Source of the DNA: an uncultured Rhodocyclaceae bacterium
GTDB taxonomy: Bacteria > Pseudomonadota > Gammaproteobacteria > Burkholderiales > Rhodocyclaceae
Assembly (NCBI GenBank): GCA_907163075.1
Contig: CAJQTY010000003.1
Coordinates: 610,637 to 674,636, forward strand
DNA length: 64,000 bases
Direction: 5' to 3'
Position numbers and translations under genes: made by a program. Shown here piece by piece: positions 10,501 to 19,168 of the stretch. The notes beneath the pieces were generated by a model. That model had not been told where the DNA came from. It ran no database searches and saw nothing but the letters and a program-made list of their open reading frames with translations. The first letter of the stretch is position 1. Each line of letters begins with the position of its first letter.

Positions 10501-11575
10501 TCGGGTCGATGCGTATCGCTCCGGGCGACTCGCTTTTCTGCTCCGATTGCGCCTGGGTGACCAAGTCGACGCGACGTCCGCTGACCTCGTAGCCTGTCGC
10601 CAGGAGACTGGCGCCGATGCGCCCCGACACGTGTTCCAGTTCAAGCGACGGAAGGTCCGGCGCCAGACGCAGGCTCACGTCCTGCAAGGCGACGTCGGCG
10701 GTAACCGTACGCAGGCCGCCCTGGGCAAAGCCGAGCCAGGCACGCAAGGCGCCGCGCCCGCGCGGCAGCGTCACCGGGTAGTCGATCCACTGCCGCCAGA
10801 GCGCCAGGTCGGCATAGCCGATCTCGGCGTAGGCCTGCCCCGACCAGCGTTCGATCTGCTCGATATCCGTCCCGCGGAAATCGCCGCGGAGATCGATCCG
10901 CGAACCGAGTTCATCGGGCGAAAGCGCGGTCAGGCCAAAAAGATGGCGCCGGCCGTTATTGTCGAGCGCAAAATTGAGGTCTTCAAGGACGAGAGCCGGC
11001 GCGTTGCGCAACTCGTCCTCCCAGACCAGCGTTGCGCCCCTGATGCGAATGCGCTTTTGCGTCAGCACCCAGTCCGAAACATCGTTATCGCCTTGCTCCT
11101 GGCTGAGCGGAATGCCGGCGATGAAAAAATGCCCGTCCGCATCGCGGCGCAGGTGCAGCGTCGGTTCGTCGATGCGCAACAGGCGCAGCTTGAGTTGCGC
11201 GCTCGGCACCGACCACCAGGAGAGAACCGCCTCGATGCGCGAAAAGGCCAGCGCCGGCCGGCCGGCCGCATCGGCGACGCGGACATCGAACAGGGCCAGG
11301 TCCGGATAGATGCCCTCCCAGCTCGCTTCGATGCGCCCGATACTGACCGTCTGGCCCAGCGCCGTGCTGCTCAAGCGCTCGATGTCGGTACGATAATCCT
11401 CGATATGTGGCAGAACCGCGTAGCGCAGCCCGAGGACGAGCACGATAAAGGCGAAGTACACCAGCCAGAAAGCCCAGACCAGGGCGCGCCACACGCCACG
11501 CGGCGCGGCGCTGGAGACGAAGGGCGGCAGCCAGCGACGGCGAAGTGCCGGACGCGACTCGTTCCCGCGCGTCAT
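7574..11575 (-). CDS. yhdP: YhdP-family AsmA-like envelope protein
   Basis: The very large protein (1333 residues from this start; an in-frame ATG at 11605 would add ten) has one N-terminal membrane anchor near residues 35-55 (LVYFAFIVLVLGLRYAVLP). A long beta-rich periplasmic body follows with repeated short strands and ends in the AsmA/DUF3971-type C-terminal region near DSSDVGKLLDRLGYPGTVRAG. YhdP, TamB and YdbH are the bridge-like proteins thought to carry phospholipids from the inner to the outer membrane. Length matches the family (about 1270-1400). It is first in a run with nit and tldD and is divergent from glnE, with about 165 bases between starts. Confidence 0.88.
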   Translation of the reverse strand: MTRGNESRPALRRRWLPPFVSSAAPRGVWRALVWAFWLVYFAFIVLVLGLRYAVLPHIEDYRTDIERLSSTALGQTVSIGRIEASWEGIYPDLALFDVRVADAAGRPALAFSRIEAVLSWWSVPSAQLKLRLLRIDEPTLHLRRDADGHFFIAGIPLSQEQGDNDVSDWVLTQKRIRIRGATLVWEDELRNAPALVLEDLNFALDNNGRRHLFGLTALSPDELGSRIDLRGDFRGTDIEQIERWSGQAYAEIGYADLALWRQWIDYPVTLPRGRGALRAWLGFAQGGLRTVTADVALQDVSLRLAPDLPSLELEHVSGRIGASLLATGYEVSGRRVDLVTQAQSEQKSESPGAIRIDPTDFKLNWQPSSSDGKPGAGSVSVSTLDLGVLARLAECLPLDARWRQSLSDYAPRGRVSGLAATWKGNADSLQAYTLKAGFDGLSLRAQGAIPGFSGLSGVVEATEKLGSVSLRSQQPTIDLPGVFPVPLIELDSLNAQAKWKLNKGELEVQLARVEFAGKEAAGSAQGVYRSTGEGPGYIDMTAALTRGDARAVWRYMPHAVGKGARDWLHESLLAGSSSEAKLILKGKLSDFPFLDKRKGQFLVTVKAHDAVVDYGKGWPRIEGVSGDLRFEGNGMTIEARRGSILGAQLTNTRVEIPDFDAPISTLIVQGKADGPTSEFLKFVNQSPVAERIDRFTEDMRASGNGHLDIGLVIPLDEAKLGDSKIDGTYRFVNNEVTVDAALPPLTRVNGSVQFSGSDLRVPEINATLFGGPLKIKGGLQKDGKVLITANGSINVAQLRKQFDSPLLENVSGTTAYRGEVRINKRNADLVIDSTLQGLASAFPEPLGKAAGDSLPLRFEKKFLSSAPAVKGNGVESPVRDQIGVTLGNVLSAQLIRRKQRDGFVAERGAIAIGRPLQLPESGIALAVSAKQLDMDVWRLLLAPPGTRAATEASPVPAVDLLNIKTENLVLLGRHYNDVDLAASSAFGVWKIRLSSRQANGDLQWDKEGGGKLTARLKQLTIDSSTTTNANEPPPGEALKELPALDIVADEFSLGTRRFGRIEVQARNEGGVWQLNRIQATNPYGSLSGSGQWQIAGGKNRTQLDFKIDSSDVGKLLDRLGYPGTVRAGSAQFAGKIGWDGPPTALDYASLSGEMSLDAGKGQFVKLDPGAAGKLLGLISLQGLPRRISLDFKDVFSEGFAFDSIASKLVVQRGLMRTDRLQIDGPSARVIMRGEVDLKQETQRLNVNVQPELGGTAALGIALINPIAGVATLLAHKVLQNPLNQMFGFEYLVTGKWDDPKVEKVSGSEPAAAAAPRLPNNSSPAGAANEPPAK

Positions 11576-11742
11576 GAACGGTTCACCCGCGGAAGACTTT
11601 GCCAATTATCGGGAAGCGAAACTAGAATGACGCACTACCTGAGAAAACCTGTCGAAGTTTCCATTGTAACGACTTTGGTAACGACTTTGACCGAACGAGC
11701 CACGCCGGACGGTCAGGCTGCGCCCTGGGACAAAAGCGAAAA

Positions 11743-14472
11743 ATGACTGATACGCCCGAAACCACCTATCCGCCCGAATGGCAACCGGCGCTGGCGCACA
11801 GCCGCTATCTGCGCCACCTGCTCGAAGCTCGCCCGGACGTGAAAACCTGGCTGCATGAACTCGCCGACCGCGAGTTGGACAGCGCATTGATGTTGGAGTT
11901 TCTGCGCGCGGAAGCCCCGGCCGACGAAGACGGCCTCAAGCGCGCGTTGCGCCGCCTGCGCCAGCGCGTCATGGCGGCGCTCATCGTGCGCGACATCGGC
12001 GGCCAAGCGACGCTCGCCGAAGTGGTCGAGACGATGACGCAACTCGCTGACGTCACCACCAACCATGCGCTCGACACCCTGCATCGCCAGCTTGCCGCCC
12101 AGTTCGGCGAACCGCTGGACAGTGCCGGACAGCCGCAACGCCTGCTGGTGGTCGGCATGGGCAAACTCGGCGGACGCGAACTGAACGTCTCGTCCGACGT
12201 CGACTACATCTTCATCTACCCGGAGGACGGCGAAACGGCCGGCGCCGCTGGCGGCGGCCGCAAGATCGAGGCCTACGACTTTTTCGTGCGCCTCGGCAAG
12301 CGCCTGATCGCCACGCTCGGCGAAATCACCGGCGATGGACAGGTCTTCCGCGTCGACATGCGCCTGCGCCCGAATGGCGACTCCGGCCCGCTCGTCTGCT
12401 CGATTGTCTCGCTCGAAAACTACTTCATCACGCAGGGCCGCGAATGGGAGCGCTACGCCTGGATCAAGGCGCGCGTGATGAACGCCGGCGACAATCTGCA
12501 AACGCAATGGAGCAGCGCGCTGGAGAAAATTTCGCGCCCCTTCATCTTCCGCAAGTACCTCGACTTCGGCGCGATCAACGCCATGCGCGACCTGCACGCC
12601 CAGATCCGCCGCGAGGTGGCGCGCAAGGACATGGCCGAGCACATCAAGCTCGGCCCCGGCGGCATCCGCGAAATCGAGTTCATGGCGCAGGTTTTCCAGC
12701 TCATTCGCGGCGGCCGCGACCCAGCGCTGCAGATTCACCCGACGCTCAAGGTGCTGCCGCTGCTCGTCACGCGCCGCTTGCTGCCGGCCGACAGCGAACA
12801 CGAGCTGGTCGAAGCCTATATTTTCCTGCGCCGCCTCGAACACCGGCTGCAATACGTCAACGACGCGCAGACCCACATGCTGCCGGGCGCTGCGGACGAA
12901 CGCCAGCTGATCGCACAGTCGCTGGGTTTTGCAGACTGGCCGGCCATGCTCGAGGTTCTCGATGCGCACCGTCGGCGTGTCGCCAAGCATTTCGAGGACA
13001 TCTTCTCCGACCCCGAGGAAGGCACGCATGCGCTGGCCGGACTGTGGCTGGAACAGACCGAGGGCAATGACGCGCTGGAGGCGCTCTCCAATCTCGGATT
13101 CCGGAAGCCACAAGCCATGCTTGAGCGGCTCGCGAACTTCCGCCAGAGCGCCAAGTACCAGCAGCTGGCGGCGCCGATCCGCGAGCGCCTCGACACCCTC
13201 GGCCCGCGCCTGATCGAAGCCGCCGCCGCCACGCCGGCGCCGGACGCCACCTGGCAGCGCGGTCTCGATTTCTTTGAAGCGATCGGCCGGCGCGGCGCCT
13301 ACCTCGCCCTCCTGCAGCAGTATCCGCAGACGCTGACCAAGGTCGCCGAAATCATCGGCAGTTCGAGCTGGGCCGCTGGCTACCTGACGCGCCACCCGAT
13401 CCTGCTCGACGAAGTGCTCGACCCGCGCCTGTACGAGATCGCCACCGACTGGGGCAACTTCCGCAGCGAGCTGCAGGCGCGGGTCGACGAAGTCGCCGGT
13501 GACACCGAACGTGAAATGGACATTCTGCGCGAAGCGCATCATGCCCAGGTCTTCCGCCTGCTGGCGCAGGACATCGCCGGTCTGCAAACCGTCGAGCGCC
13601 TCGCCGACCATCTCACCGAACTGGCCGACATCGTTGTGAAAATGACGCTCGACCTGTGCTGGGGCAAACTGCGGAATCGTCATCCGCACCCGGAACGCCC
13701 GCCGAAATTCGCCGTCATCGCCTATGGCAAGCTCGGCGGCAAGGAACTCGCCTACGGCTCGGATCTTGACCTGGTGTTCATCCACAACGACCCCGAACCC
13801 GACGTCGGCGAACTCTACGCCCGCCTCGGCCAGCGCATGAGCACCTGGATGTCGAGCCAGACCTCGGCCGGCATGCTGTTCGAGACCGATTACCGCCTGC
13901 GTCCGAACGGCGACGCCGGCATGCTCGTCAGCTCGATCGAAGCCTTCCGCGAGTACCAGATGCACAAGGCCTGGGCCTGGGAGCACCAGGCGCTCACGCG
14001 CGCCCGCTTCTGCGCCGGCGATCCAGAACTCGGCGCGCAGTTCGAAGCCATCCGCATCGAAATCCTGCGTCAGCCGCGCGACCTCGCCCGGCTCAAGGAA
14101 GACGTGCTGACCATGCGCCAGCGCATGCTCGACAGCCACGCCTCGAACAGCGAGGAGTACTTCGACATCAAGCAGGACCCGGGCGGCCTGATCGATGTCG
14201 AGTTCATCGTCCAGTACCTCGTTCTCGGCCACGCGCGCACCCACGAACGCCTGTGCGGCAACCTCGGCAACATCGCCCTGCTCGGCATCGCCGCCGAACT
14301 CGGCCTGATCCCGGCGACGCTGGCCGACCCGGTACGCGACACCTACCGCGAATTCCGCCGCATGCAGCACGCTTTCCGCCTCGACGGCATCAGCGGCGCA
14401 CGCGTCGAACGCGACGCTCATGCCCGCCGCATCGAGGCCGTCAAGGCGCTGTGGGCGTTCGTCTTCAACTAG
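11743..14472 (+). CDS. glnE: bifunctional glutamine synthetase adenylyltransferase/deadenylase
   Basis: The 909-residue protein has two nucleotidyltransferase domains, each with the GKLGG...SDxD signature: GKLGGRELNVSSDVDYIFIY near residue 144 and GKLGGKELAYGSDLDLVFIH near 663. By family analogy the N-terminal domain removes AMP from glutamine synthetase by phosphorolysis and the C-terminal domain adds it, both steered by PII. The helical linker domain between them is complete. Both active-site Asp pairs are intact, so the enzyme should be functional. It is transcribed away from yhdP, and the DyP peroxidase gene follows 18 bases after the stop. Confidence 0.95.
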   Translation: MTDTPETTYPPEWQPALAHSRYLRHLLEARPDVKTWLHELADRELDSALMLEFLRAEAPADEDGLKRALRRLRQRVMAALIVRDIGGQATLAEVVETMTQLADVTTNHALDTLHRQLAAQFGEPLDSAGQPQRLLVVGMGKLGGRELNVSSDVDYIFIYPEDGETAGAAGGGRKIEAYDFFVRLGKRLIATLGEITGDGQVFRVDMRLRPNGDSGPLVCSIVSLENYFITQGREWERYAWIKARVMNAGDNLQTQWSSALEKISRPFIFRKYLDFGAINAMRDLHAQIRREVARKDMAEHIKLGPGGIREIEFMAQVFQLIRGGRDPALQIHPTLKVLPLLVTRRLLPADSEHELVEAYIFLRRLEHRLQYVNDAQTHMLPGAADERQLIAQSLGFADWPAMLEVLDAHRRRVAKHFEDIFSDPEEGTHALAGLWLEQTEGNDALEALSNLGFRKPQAMLERLANFRQSAKYQQLAAPIRERLDTLGPRLIEAAAATPAPDATWQRGLDFFEAIGRRGAYLALLQQYPQTLTKVAEIIGSSSWAAGYLTRHPILLDEVLDPRLYEIATDWGNFRSELQARVDEVAGDTEREMDILREAHHAQVFRLLAQDIAGLQTVERLADHLTELADIVVKMTLDLCWGKLRNRHPHPERPPKFAVIAYGKLGGKELAYGSDLDLVFIHNDPEPDVGELYARLGQRMSTWMSSQTSAGMLFETDYRLRPNGDAGMLVSSIEAFREYQMHKAWAWEHQALTRARFCAGDPELGAQFEAIRIEILRQPRDLARLKEDVLTMRQRMLDSHASNSEEYFDIKQDPGGLIDVEFIVQYLVLGHARTHERLCGNLGNIALLGIAAELGLIPATLADPVRDTYREFRRMQHAFRLDGISGARVERDAHARRIEAVKALWAFVFN

Positions 14473-14490
14473 ACTTCACCGGAACAAACC

Positions 14491-15372
14491 ATGCCCGCAC
14501 CGCAAGCCGGAATTCTTCTTCCCGTACCGAGCCAGGCGCGTTACCTGATTTTCTCGCTGGACGATGCCGCGTGTCTTGGCGACGCCTTGCGCGAACTGCG
14601 TGAACTGGCCGACGGCGAAGAAACGGTCGTCGGCTTCGGTCACACCGTCGTTTCGGCGCTCGATGCCAGCATCCCCGGACTGAAGGGCTTCCCGCCGGTC
14701 GACACGCCGGGAGTGAGCATCGGCAACGGGCCGGACGCGCTCTGGGTCTGGTTGCGCGGCGACGACCGGGGCGACATCCTGCACCGCTCCCGACGCCTGA
14801 CCAAGGCGCTGGCACCCGCCCTGCGCCTCGAAGAATGCTGGGACGCCTTCAAGTACGCCGAAGGACGCGACCTCTCCGGTTACGAGGACGGCACGGAAAA
14901 TCCGGTCGGCCAGGCGGCGATCGACGCCGCCATCGTCGGCGGCGATCAAACACCGCTGGCCGGATCGAGCTTTGTCGCGACGCAGCGCTGGCTGCACAAT
15001 TTCGAGCGTTTCGAGTCGATGTCGGAAGATGCGCGGGACAACGCGGTCGGGCGCCGGCAGGGCGACAACGAAGAACTGGAAGCCGCCCCGGAATCGGCAC
15101 ACGTCAAGCGCACCGCGCAGGAAAGCTTCACTCCGGAAGCCTTCGTGCTGCGCCGTTCGATGCCGTGGGCGGAAGGTAACGCTGGCGGCCTGATGTTCGT
15201 CGCCTTCGGCGCCTCGTTCGGCGCCTTCGAAGCACAACTCGGGCGCATGGTCGGCGCCGAGGACGGCATTGTCGACGCGCTGTTCAAGTTCACCCAGCCC
15301 GTCTCGGGCGCCTATTTCTGGTGCCCGGCGCTGAGCGCCGGCAAACTCGACCTGTCGCCGCTCGGGCTGTAG
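14491..15372 (+). CDS. DyP-type heme peroxidase (YfeX-like)
   Basis: The 293-residue protein carries the DyP signature GYEDGTENP, with the distal Asp at about residue 133 and the proximal heme His near residue 204 in SAHVKRT. The C-terminal part has the usual GGLMFVAFGASFGAFE region. There is no Tat or Sec signal, so it should be cytoplasmic like YfeX, which oxidises small aromatic donors and porphyrinogens with hydrogen peroxide. The start is 18 bases after glnE, so the two may share a transcript. A strong hairpin terminator follows. The physiological substrate is unknown. Confidence 0.88.
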   Translation: MPAPQAGILLPVPSQARYLIFSLDDAACLGDALRELRELADGEETVVGFGHTVVSALDASIPGLKGFPPVDTPGVSIGNGPDALWVWLRGDDRGDILHRSRRLTKALAPALRLEECWDAFKYAEGRDLSGYEDGTENPVGQAAIDAAIVGGDQTPLAGSSFVATQRWLHNFERFESMSEDARDNAVGRRQGDNEELEAAPESAHVKRTAQESFTPEAFVLRRSMPWAEGNAGGLMFVAFGASFGAFEAQLGRMVGAEDGIVDALFKFTQPVSGAYFWCPALSAGKLDLSPLGL

Positions 15373-15388
15373 CGAAGCGCTCGGCGAA

Positions 15389-15422
15389 AAAAAACGGCGC
15401 GCCAGGTGGCACGCCGTTTTTT
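15389..15422. terminator. bidirectional terminator between DyP gene and mscL
   Basis: A 15-base stem (AAAAAACGGCGCGCC with GGCACGCCGTTTTTT, one mismatch) closes on a 4-base loop. A-runs on one side and T-runs on the other let it work for both converging genes. Confidence 0.85.
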
Positions 15423-15436
15423 CTCTGCAAGCGGAA

Positions 15437-15868
15437 TTATTTCTTCAGGCTGTCACGAATCTGGCGCAGCAGCAGAACGTCTTCGGGCGTCTCGGGCGGA
15501 GCCGGCGGAGCGGCGGGCTCTTCCTTCTTGAGCCGGTTGATCTGCTTGACCATCATGAAAATGATGAACGCCAGAATCACGAAGTTCACCAGGATGGTAA
15601 TGAAATTGCCATAAGCGAAGACCGGAACCTGAGCCTTCTTGAGTGCATCGAGCGTCGTTGCCGTTCCCTCGGGAACTTTGCCGAGCACCAGGAACATGCC
15701 GGAGAAATCGAGCTTGCCGCCCATCACCCAGGCAATGAAAGGCATGATCAGATCACCGACGATCGAATCGACAATCTTGCCAAAAGCACCGCCAATGATC
15801 ACGCCAACGGCCAGATCCATGACATTGCCTTTCATCGCAAACTCTTTGAACTCCTGCATCATACCCAT
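15437..15868 (-). CDS. mscL: large-conductance mechanosensitive channel MscL
   Basis: The 143-residue protein begins [20 protein letters not shown] and has the MscL pore helix [20 protein letters not shown], a periplasmic loop, a second membrane helix near residues 76-100 and a charged C-terminal bundle rich in Lys, Glu and Pro. It forms a pentameric pore in the inner membrane that opens at near-lytic tension. AGGAGATA upstream of the ATG is a good ribosome site. With the MscS relative at 3.3-4.9 kb the window holds two osmotic release valves, encoded separately. Confidence 0.95.
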   Translation of the reverse strand: MGMMQEFKEFAMKGNVMDLAVGVIIGGAFGKIVDSIVGDLIMPFIAWVMGGKLDFSGMFLVLGKVPEGTATTLDALKKAQVPVFAYGNFITILVNFVILAFIIFMMVKQINRLKKEEPAAPPAPPETPEDVLLLRQIRDSLKK

Positions 15869-15953
15869 CGATATCTCCTTGGTTTCGTAAAAAATTTTAC
15901 GGGTCGCAGACTCATTCTATGCGGAAAGGTTCAACCGTAGAAAAATTCCCTGC

Positions 15954-17111
15954 TCAAACCTTGCGCAGTTTTTCACCCGCCGCCGCCAGGGTCGTCTCCT
16001 GCTTGGCGAAACAGAAGCGCACGACGCGATCGTCATGGCCGCGCTGATAGAAAACGGAAACCGGGATCACCGCCACCCCGACTTCGCGCGTCAGCCACTG
16101 GGCGAACTCAAGGTCGGGCAGATCGGAAATACCGTCGTAACGCGCCAACTGGAAGTAGGTTCCGCGGCACGGCAGCAGTTCGAATCGCGAGCCGCGCATC
16201 TGCTCGCGGAAATAGTCGCGCTTGCCCTGGTAGAACGCCGCCAGCCCGAGGTGGCGCGAGGCGTCACGCATGTAGCCGGCGATGCCGAGCTGGCACGGCG
16301 TATTGACGGTGAACACGTTGAACTGGTGCACCTTGCGGAACTCGCTCATCAACGCCGCCGCGCCGAGCACATAGCCGATCTTCCAGCCGGTGATGTGATA
16401 GGTCTTGCCAAACGACGAGACCACGATGCTGCGCGCAGCGAGTTCGGCATGCGTGGCGACGCTGGCATGGCGCGCGCCGTCGAACACGATGTGCTCGTAC
16501 ACCTCGTCCGACAGCACGATGATGCCGGTGTCGCGCGTAAGCGCGGCCAGCGCGGCGAGATCGTCGGCGGCGAGCAGACTGCCGGTCGGGTTGTGTGGCG
16601 AGTTGATGATGATCATGCGCGTGCGCGCCGTGATCAGCGAACGCACCTGGTCCCAGTCGGGCTTGTAATCAGGGAATCCGAGCTGCGCATGAACGGCCTT
16701 GCCGCCGACGGTCTCGATCGACGGCACGTAGCTGTCATAGCACGGGTCGAAGACGATCACCTCGTCGCCACTGCGCACAAAGGCGGCGACGGCCGTGAAC
16801 AGCGCCTGCGTCGCCCCCGCCGTGACGGTGATTTCCTGCTCGGCATCGTAGCGCACGCCGTACAGGGCATCGACCTTGTCGGCAATGGCCGCGCGCAGTT
16901 CAGGCATGCCGGCCATCGGTGGATACTGGTTGCGCCCCTCGCGCATGGCGCGCAGCGTCGCGTCGAACAGCGCCGGCTCGGCCTGAAAATCGGGGAAGCC
17001 CTGCGACAGGTTGATGGCGCCGCAGTCGGCGGCAAGCCTGGACATCACGGTGAAAATCGTAGTACCAACCCACGGCAGTTTCGAATCAGGGACAACAGTT
17101 GTTTTGAGCAT
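15954..17111 (-). CDS. PLP-dependent class I/II aminotransferase (methionine aminotransferase-like)
   Basis: The start chosen at 17111 (MLKTTVVPDSKLPWVGTTIF) gives 385 residues; the upstream extension is Arg-rich and lacks family features. Fold type I signatures are present: INLSQGFPDF at the start of the domain, NSPHNPTG near residue 165, and the PLP lysine in SFGKTYHITGWKIGY near residue 232. The opening (LPxxGTTIFTxMSxLA) is closest to the YbdL-type methionine aminotransferase group, which transaminates 2-oxo-4-methylthiobutyrate. That would fit the mtnA locus nearby, but the assignment is by resemblance. Kynurenine/glutamine aminotransferases are the alternative. Confidence 0.82.
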   Translation of the reverse strand: MLKTTVVPDSKLPWVGTTIFTVMSRLAADCGAINLSQGFPDFQAEPALFDATLRAMREGRNQYPPMAGMPELRAAIADKVDALYGVRYDAEQEITVTAGATQALFTAVAAFVRSGDEVIVFDPCYDSYVPSIETVGGKAVHAQLGFPDYKPDWDQVRSLITARTRMIIINSPHNPTGSLLAADDLAALAALTRDTGIIVLSDEVYEHIVFDGARHASVATHAELAARSIVVSSFGKTYHITGWKIGYVLGAAALMSEFRKVHQFNVFTVNTPCQLGIAGYMRDASRHLGLAAFYQGKRDYFREQMRGSRFELLPCRGTYFQLARYDGISDLPDLEFAQWLTREVGVAVIPVSVFYQRGHDDRVVRFCFAKQETTLAAAGEKLRKV

Positions 17112-17298
17112 GGCGATCCACAATGAATGCGACGGCAGGGAAAGGCGCAGTTTATGATTTGCGCGCCAGACAGACAAGCGCGGCCGGGAAACGATACAAA
17201 GCCGGCATCCGCCGCGCACGCACGTAGCGGAGAAAGCGTTTCCCCGCTAGGATGTGCGATAGGCAGAAGCCGATTTCGCATCCAACCTTCCGGGCCTC

Positions 17299-18033
17299 AT
17301 GGCAAATCCATACACTGACGAAGACATCGAACGCTGCACGATGAACGGGCGGCGCGAGATCGCATTCCAGTTGCGCAGCCTGATCAAGCATAGCGAACGC
17401 GTCTCCGTATCCTTCGACGAAGGACGGCAAAGCTTTCTTACCGTGCTGATCGATCTCTCCGAAGACGACGATTCCCTCTACTTCGACATTGGCGGCAGCG
17501 AGGAAACCAACCGTGCCTTCCTGAAGGCGGAACGCTGCGCGTTCGCCGGCATCATCGAAGGCATACGCATCCAGTTTTCCGCGCCGCGGGCAAAAAAAAT
17601 GTCGCTCAAGGGCGAACAGGTGTTTGCCGTCCCCTTGCCCAAGAGCCTGCTTCGCCTGCAGCGACGCGACGCCTTTCGCCTGCCGTTGCCCACCAGCAAA
17701 CCCTACATCTGCCGCATCCGCCGAGGCTCGCCGGGAGAACTGGCGCTGCCGCTGCACGATATTTCGGTCGGCGGCATCGGCATCCAGGTCGTCGACCATC
17801 TCGGCTTCGAAGCCATGGAACAACTCGATAACTGCTGGATCGACCTGCGCGACTCCGGGATGCTGACAGTGACGCTCGAGGTGCGTTACATCATGAGCAA
17901 GGAGAGCCGTTCGGGAAAGCCGGTCTTTCATATGGGATGCCGCTTCCTCAAGCTGTCGCCGCTCAACGAAACGCTCATCCAGCGCTTCATGGCGCGGGTT
18001 GAAGCCGAACGCCGCACGCTGTCAGCCGGTTAA
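17299..18033 (+). CDS. ycgR: YcgR-type flagellar brake protein with PilZ domain
   Basis: The 244-residue protein has an N-terminal YcgR domain (about residues 15-115) and a C-terminal PilZ domain (about 118-235). The c-di-GMP binding residues are visible as RRDAFR, fitting RxxxR, and DISVGGIGI, fitting the (D/N)xSxxG motif. In related bacteria such proteins bind the flagellar motor when c-di-GMP is high and slow swimming. No flagellar genes are in the window, so the target is inferred from the family. It is divergent from the aminotransferase gene with about 190 bases between starts. Confidence 0.85.
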   Translation: MANPYTDEDIERCTMNGRREIAFQLRSLIKHSERVSVSFDEGRQSFLTVLIDLSEDDDSLYFDIGGSEETNRAFLKAERCAFAGIIEGIRIQFSAPRAKKMSLKGEQVFAVPLPKSLLRLQRRDAFRLPLPTSKPYICRIRRGSPGELALPLHDISVGGIGIQVVDHLGFEAMEQLDNCWIDLRDSGMLTVTLEVRYIMSKESRSGKPVFHMGCRFLKLSPLNETLIQRFMARVEAERRTLSAG

Positions 18034-18082
18034 ACGCCAGCCGGCACGATGCGGCGCCGCGCCGGCTGCTAAAATGCCGGAC

Positions 18083-19168
18083 ATGAAAATCAACGACGTC
18101 CCGACCCGAACCCTGCGCCCGGCCACTGACGCCCGCGCCGTCGACATCATCGACCAGACCGCGCTGCCGCACGACTTCCGCACGCTGCGCCTGACTACGC
18201 TGGAAGACGCCGAGCACGCCATCCGCAGCATGCAGGTGCGCGGTGCGCCGCTCATCGGCGTGACCGCTGCCTATGGGCTGGCGCTGGCACTGGCGCGGCG
18301 CGCCGACGATGCGGCACTCGCCGCGGCGTTCGCCACGCTCGCCGCCACCCGCCCGACCGCCGTCAATCTGCGCTGGGCGCTGACGCGCATGCAAACCCTG
18401 CTGGCGCCGCTGACGCCCGCAGCGCGCGCCGAAGCCGCCTGGCACGAGGCCGGCGTGATCGCCGAGGAGGACGTCGCGCAATGCCGGCGCATCGGCGAGC
18501 GCGGACTGGAACTGCTGCGCCCGATCGCCGAACGGCGTGGCCGCCTCGACCTGATGACGCACTGCAACGCCGGCTGGCTGGCCACCATCGACTACGGCAC
18601 GGCGCTGGCGCCGGTATACGCCGCCTTCGACGCCGGCATCGACGTCCACGTCTGGGTCTCGGAAACCCGGCCGCGCAACCAGGGGCTGCTGACGGCCTGG
18701 GAGCTCCGGCAGCACGGCGTGCCGCACACGCTGATCGCCGACAACGCCGCCGGCTTTCTGCTGACGCGCGAGGAAGTCGATGCCGTGCTCGTCGGCGCCG
18801 ACCGCATCGCGCTCAACGGCGATGTCGCCAACAAGGTCGGCACCTACCTCAAGGCACTCGCCGCGCGCGAAGCCGGCGTGCCTTTTTACGTGGCCGCGCC
18901 GCGCTCGACCATCGATTTCGAGTGCGCCAGCGGCGCCGCGATTCCGATCGAGGAGCGCGACGGCGACGAGGTCCGCGTCGTGCACGGTCTCGACAGCGCC
19001 GGGCAAACGAGCCGGATTCGACAGATTCCCGCCGTTGCCGCGGTCATCAACCCGGCCTTCGATATCACGCCCGCGCGCTGGGTCTCGGCCATCGTCACCG
19101 AACGCGGCAGTTGCCCGGCCAGCCGCGACGGCCTGCTCGACCTTTACCCGGAAGCACGCCATGCCTGA
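18083..19168 (+). CDS. mtnA: S-methyl-5-thioribose-1-phosphate isomerase
   Basis: The 361-residue protein (an ATG at 18074 would add three) isomerises 5-methylthioribose 1-phosphate to the ribulose form. The catalytic Cys is at about residue 161 in MTHCNAGWLA and the Asp at 240 in VGADRIALNGDVANKVGTY. The phosphate-site segment RGAPLIGVTAAYG is also intact. The gene overlaps the following class II aldolase gene by 8 bases, implying coupled translation. Other enzymes of the classical methionine salvage pathway (MtnB, C, D) are not nearby, which points to the aldolase-based DHAP shunt instead. Confidence 0.93.
   Translation: MKINDVPTRTLRPATDARAVDIIDQTALPHDFRTLRLTTLEDAEHAIRSMQVRGAPLIGVTAAYGLALALARRADDAALAAAFATLAATRPTAVNLRWALTRMQTLLAPLTPAARAEAAWHEAGVIAEEDVAQCRRIGERGLELLRPIAERRGRLDLMTHCNAGWLATIDYGTALAPVYAAFDAGIDVHVWVSETRPRNQGLLTAWELRQHGVPHTLIADNAAGFLLTREEVDAVLVGADRIALNGDVANKVGTYLKALAAREAGVPFYVAAPRSTIDFECASGAAIPIEERDGDEVRVVHGLDSAGQTSRIRQIPAVAAVINPAFDITPARWVSAIVTERGSCPASRDGLLDLYPEARHA

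Noticed and set aside
11713..14421. A 902-codon open frame antisense to glnE
   Set aside because: It is a mirror of the GC-rich codon pattern of glnE and encodes no recognisable domain. Both GlnE nucleotidyltransferase signatures are on the plus strand.
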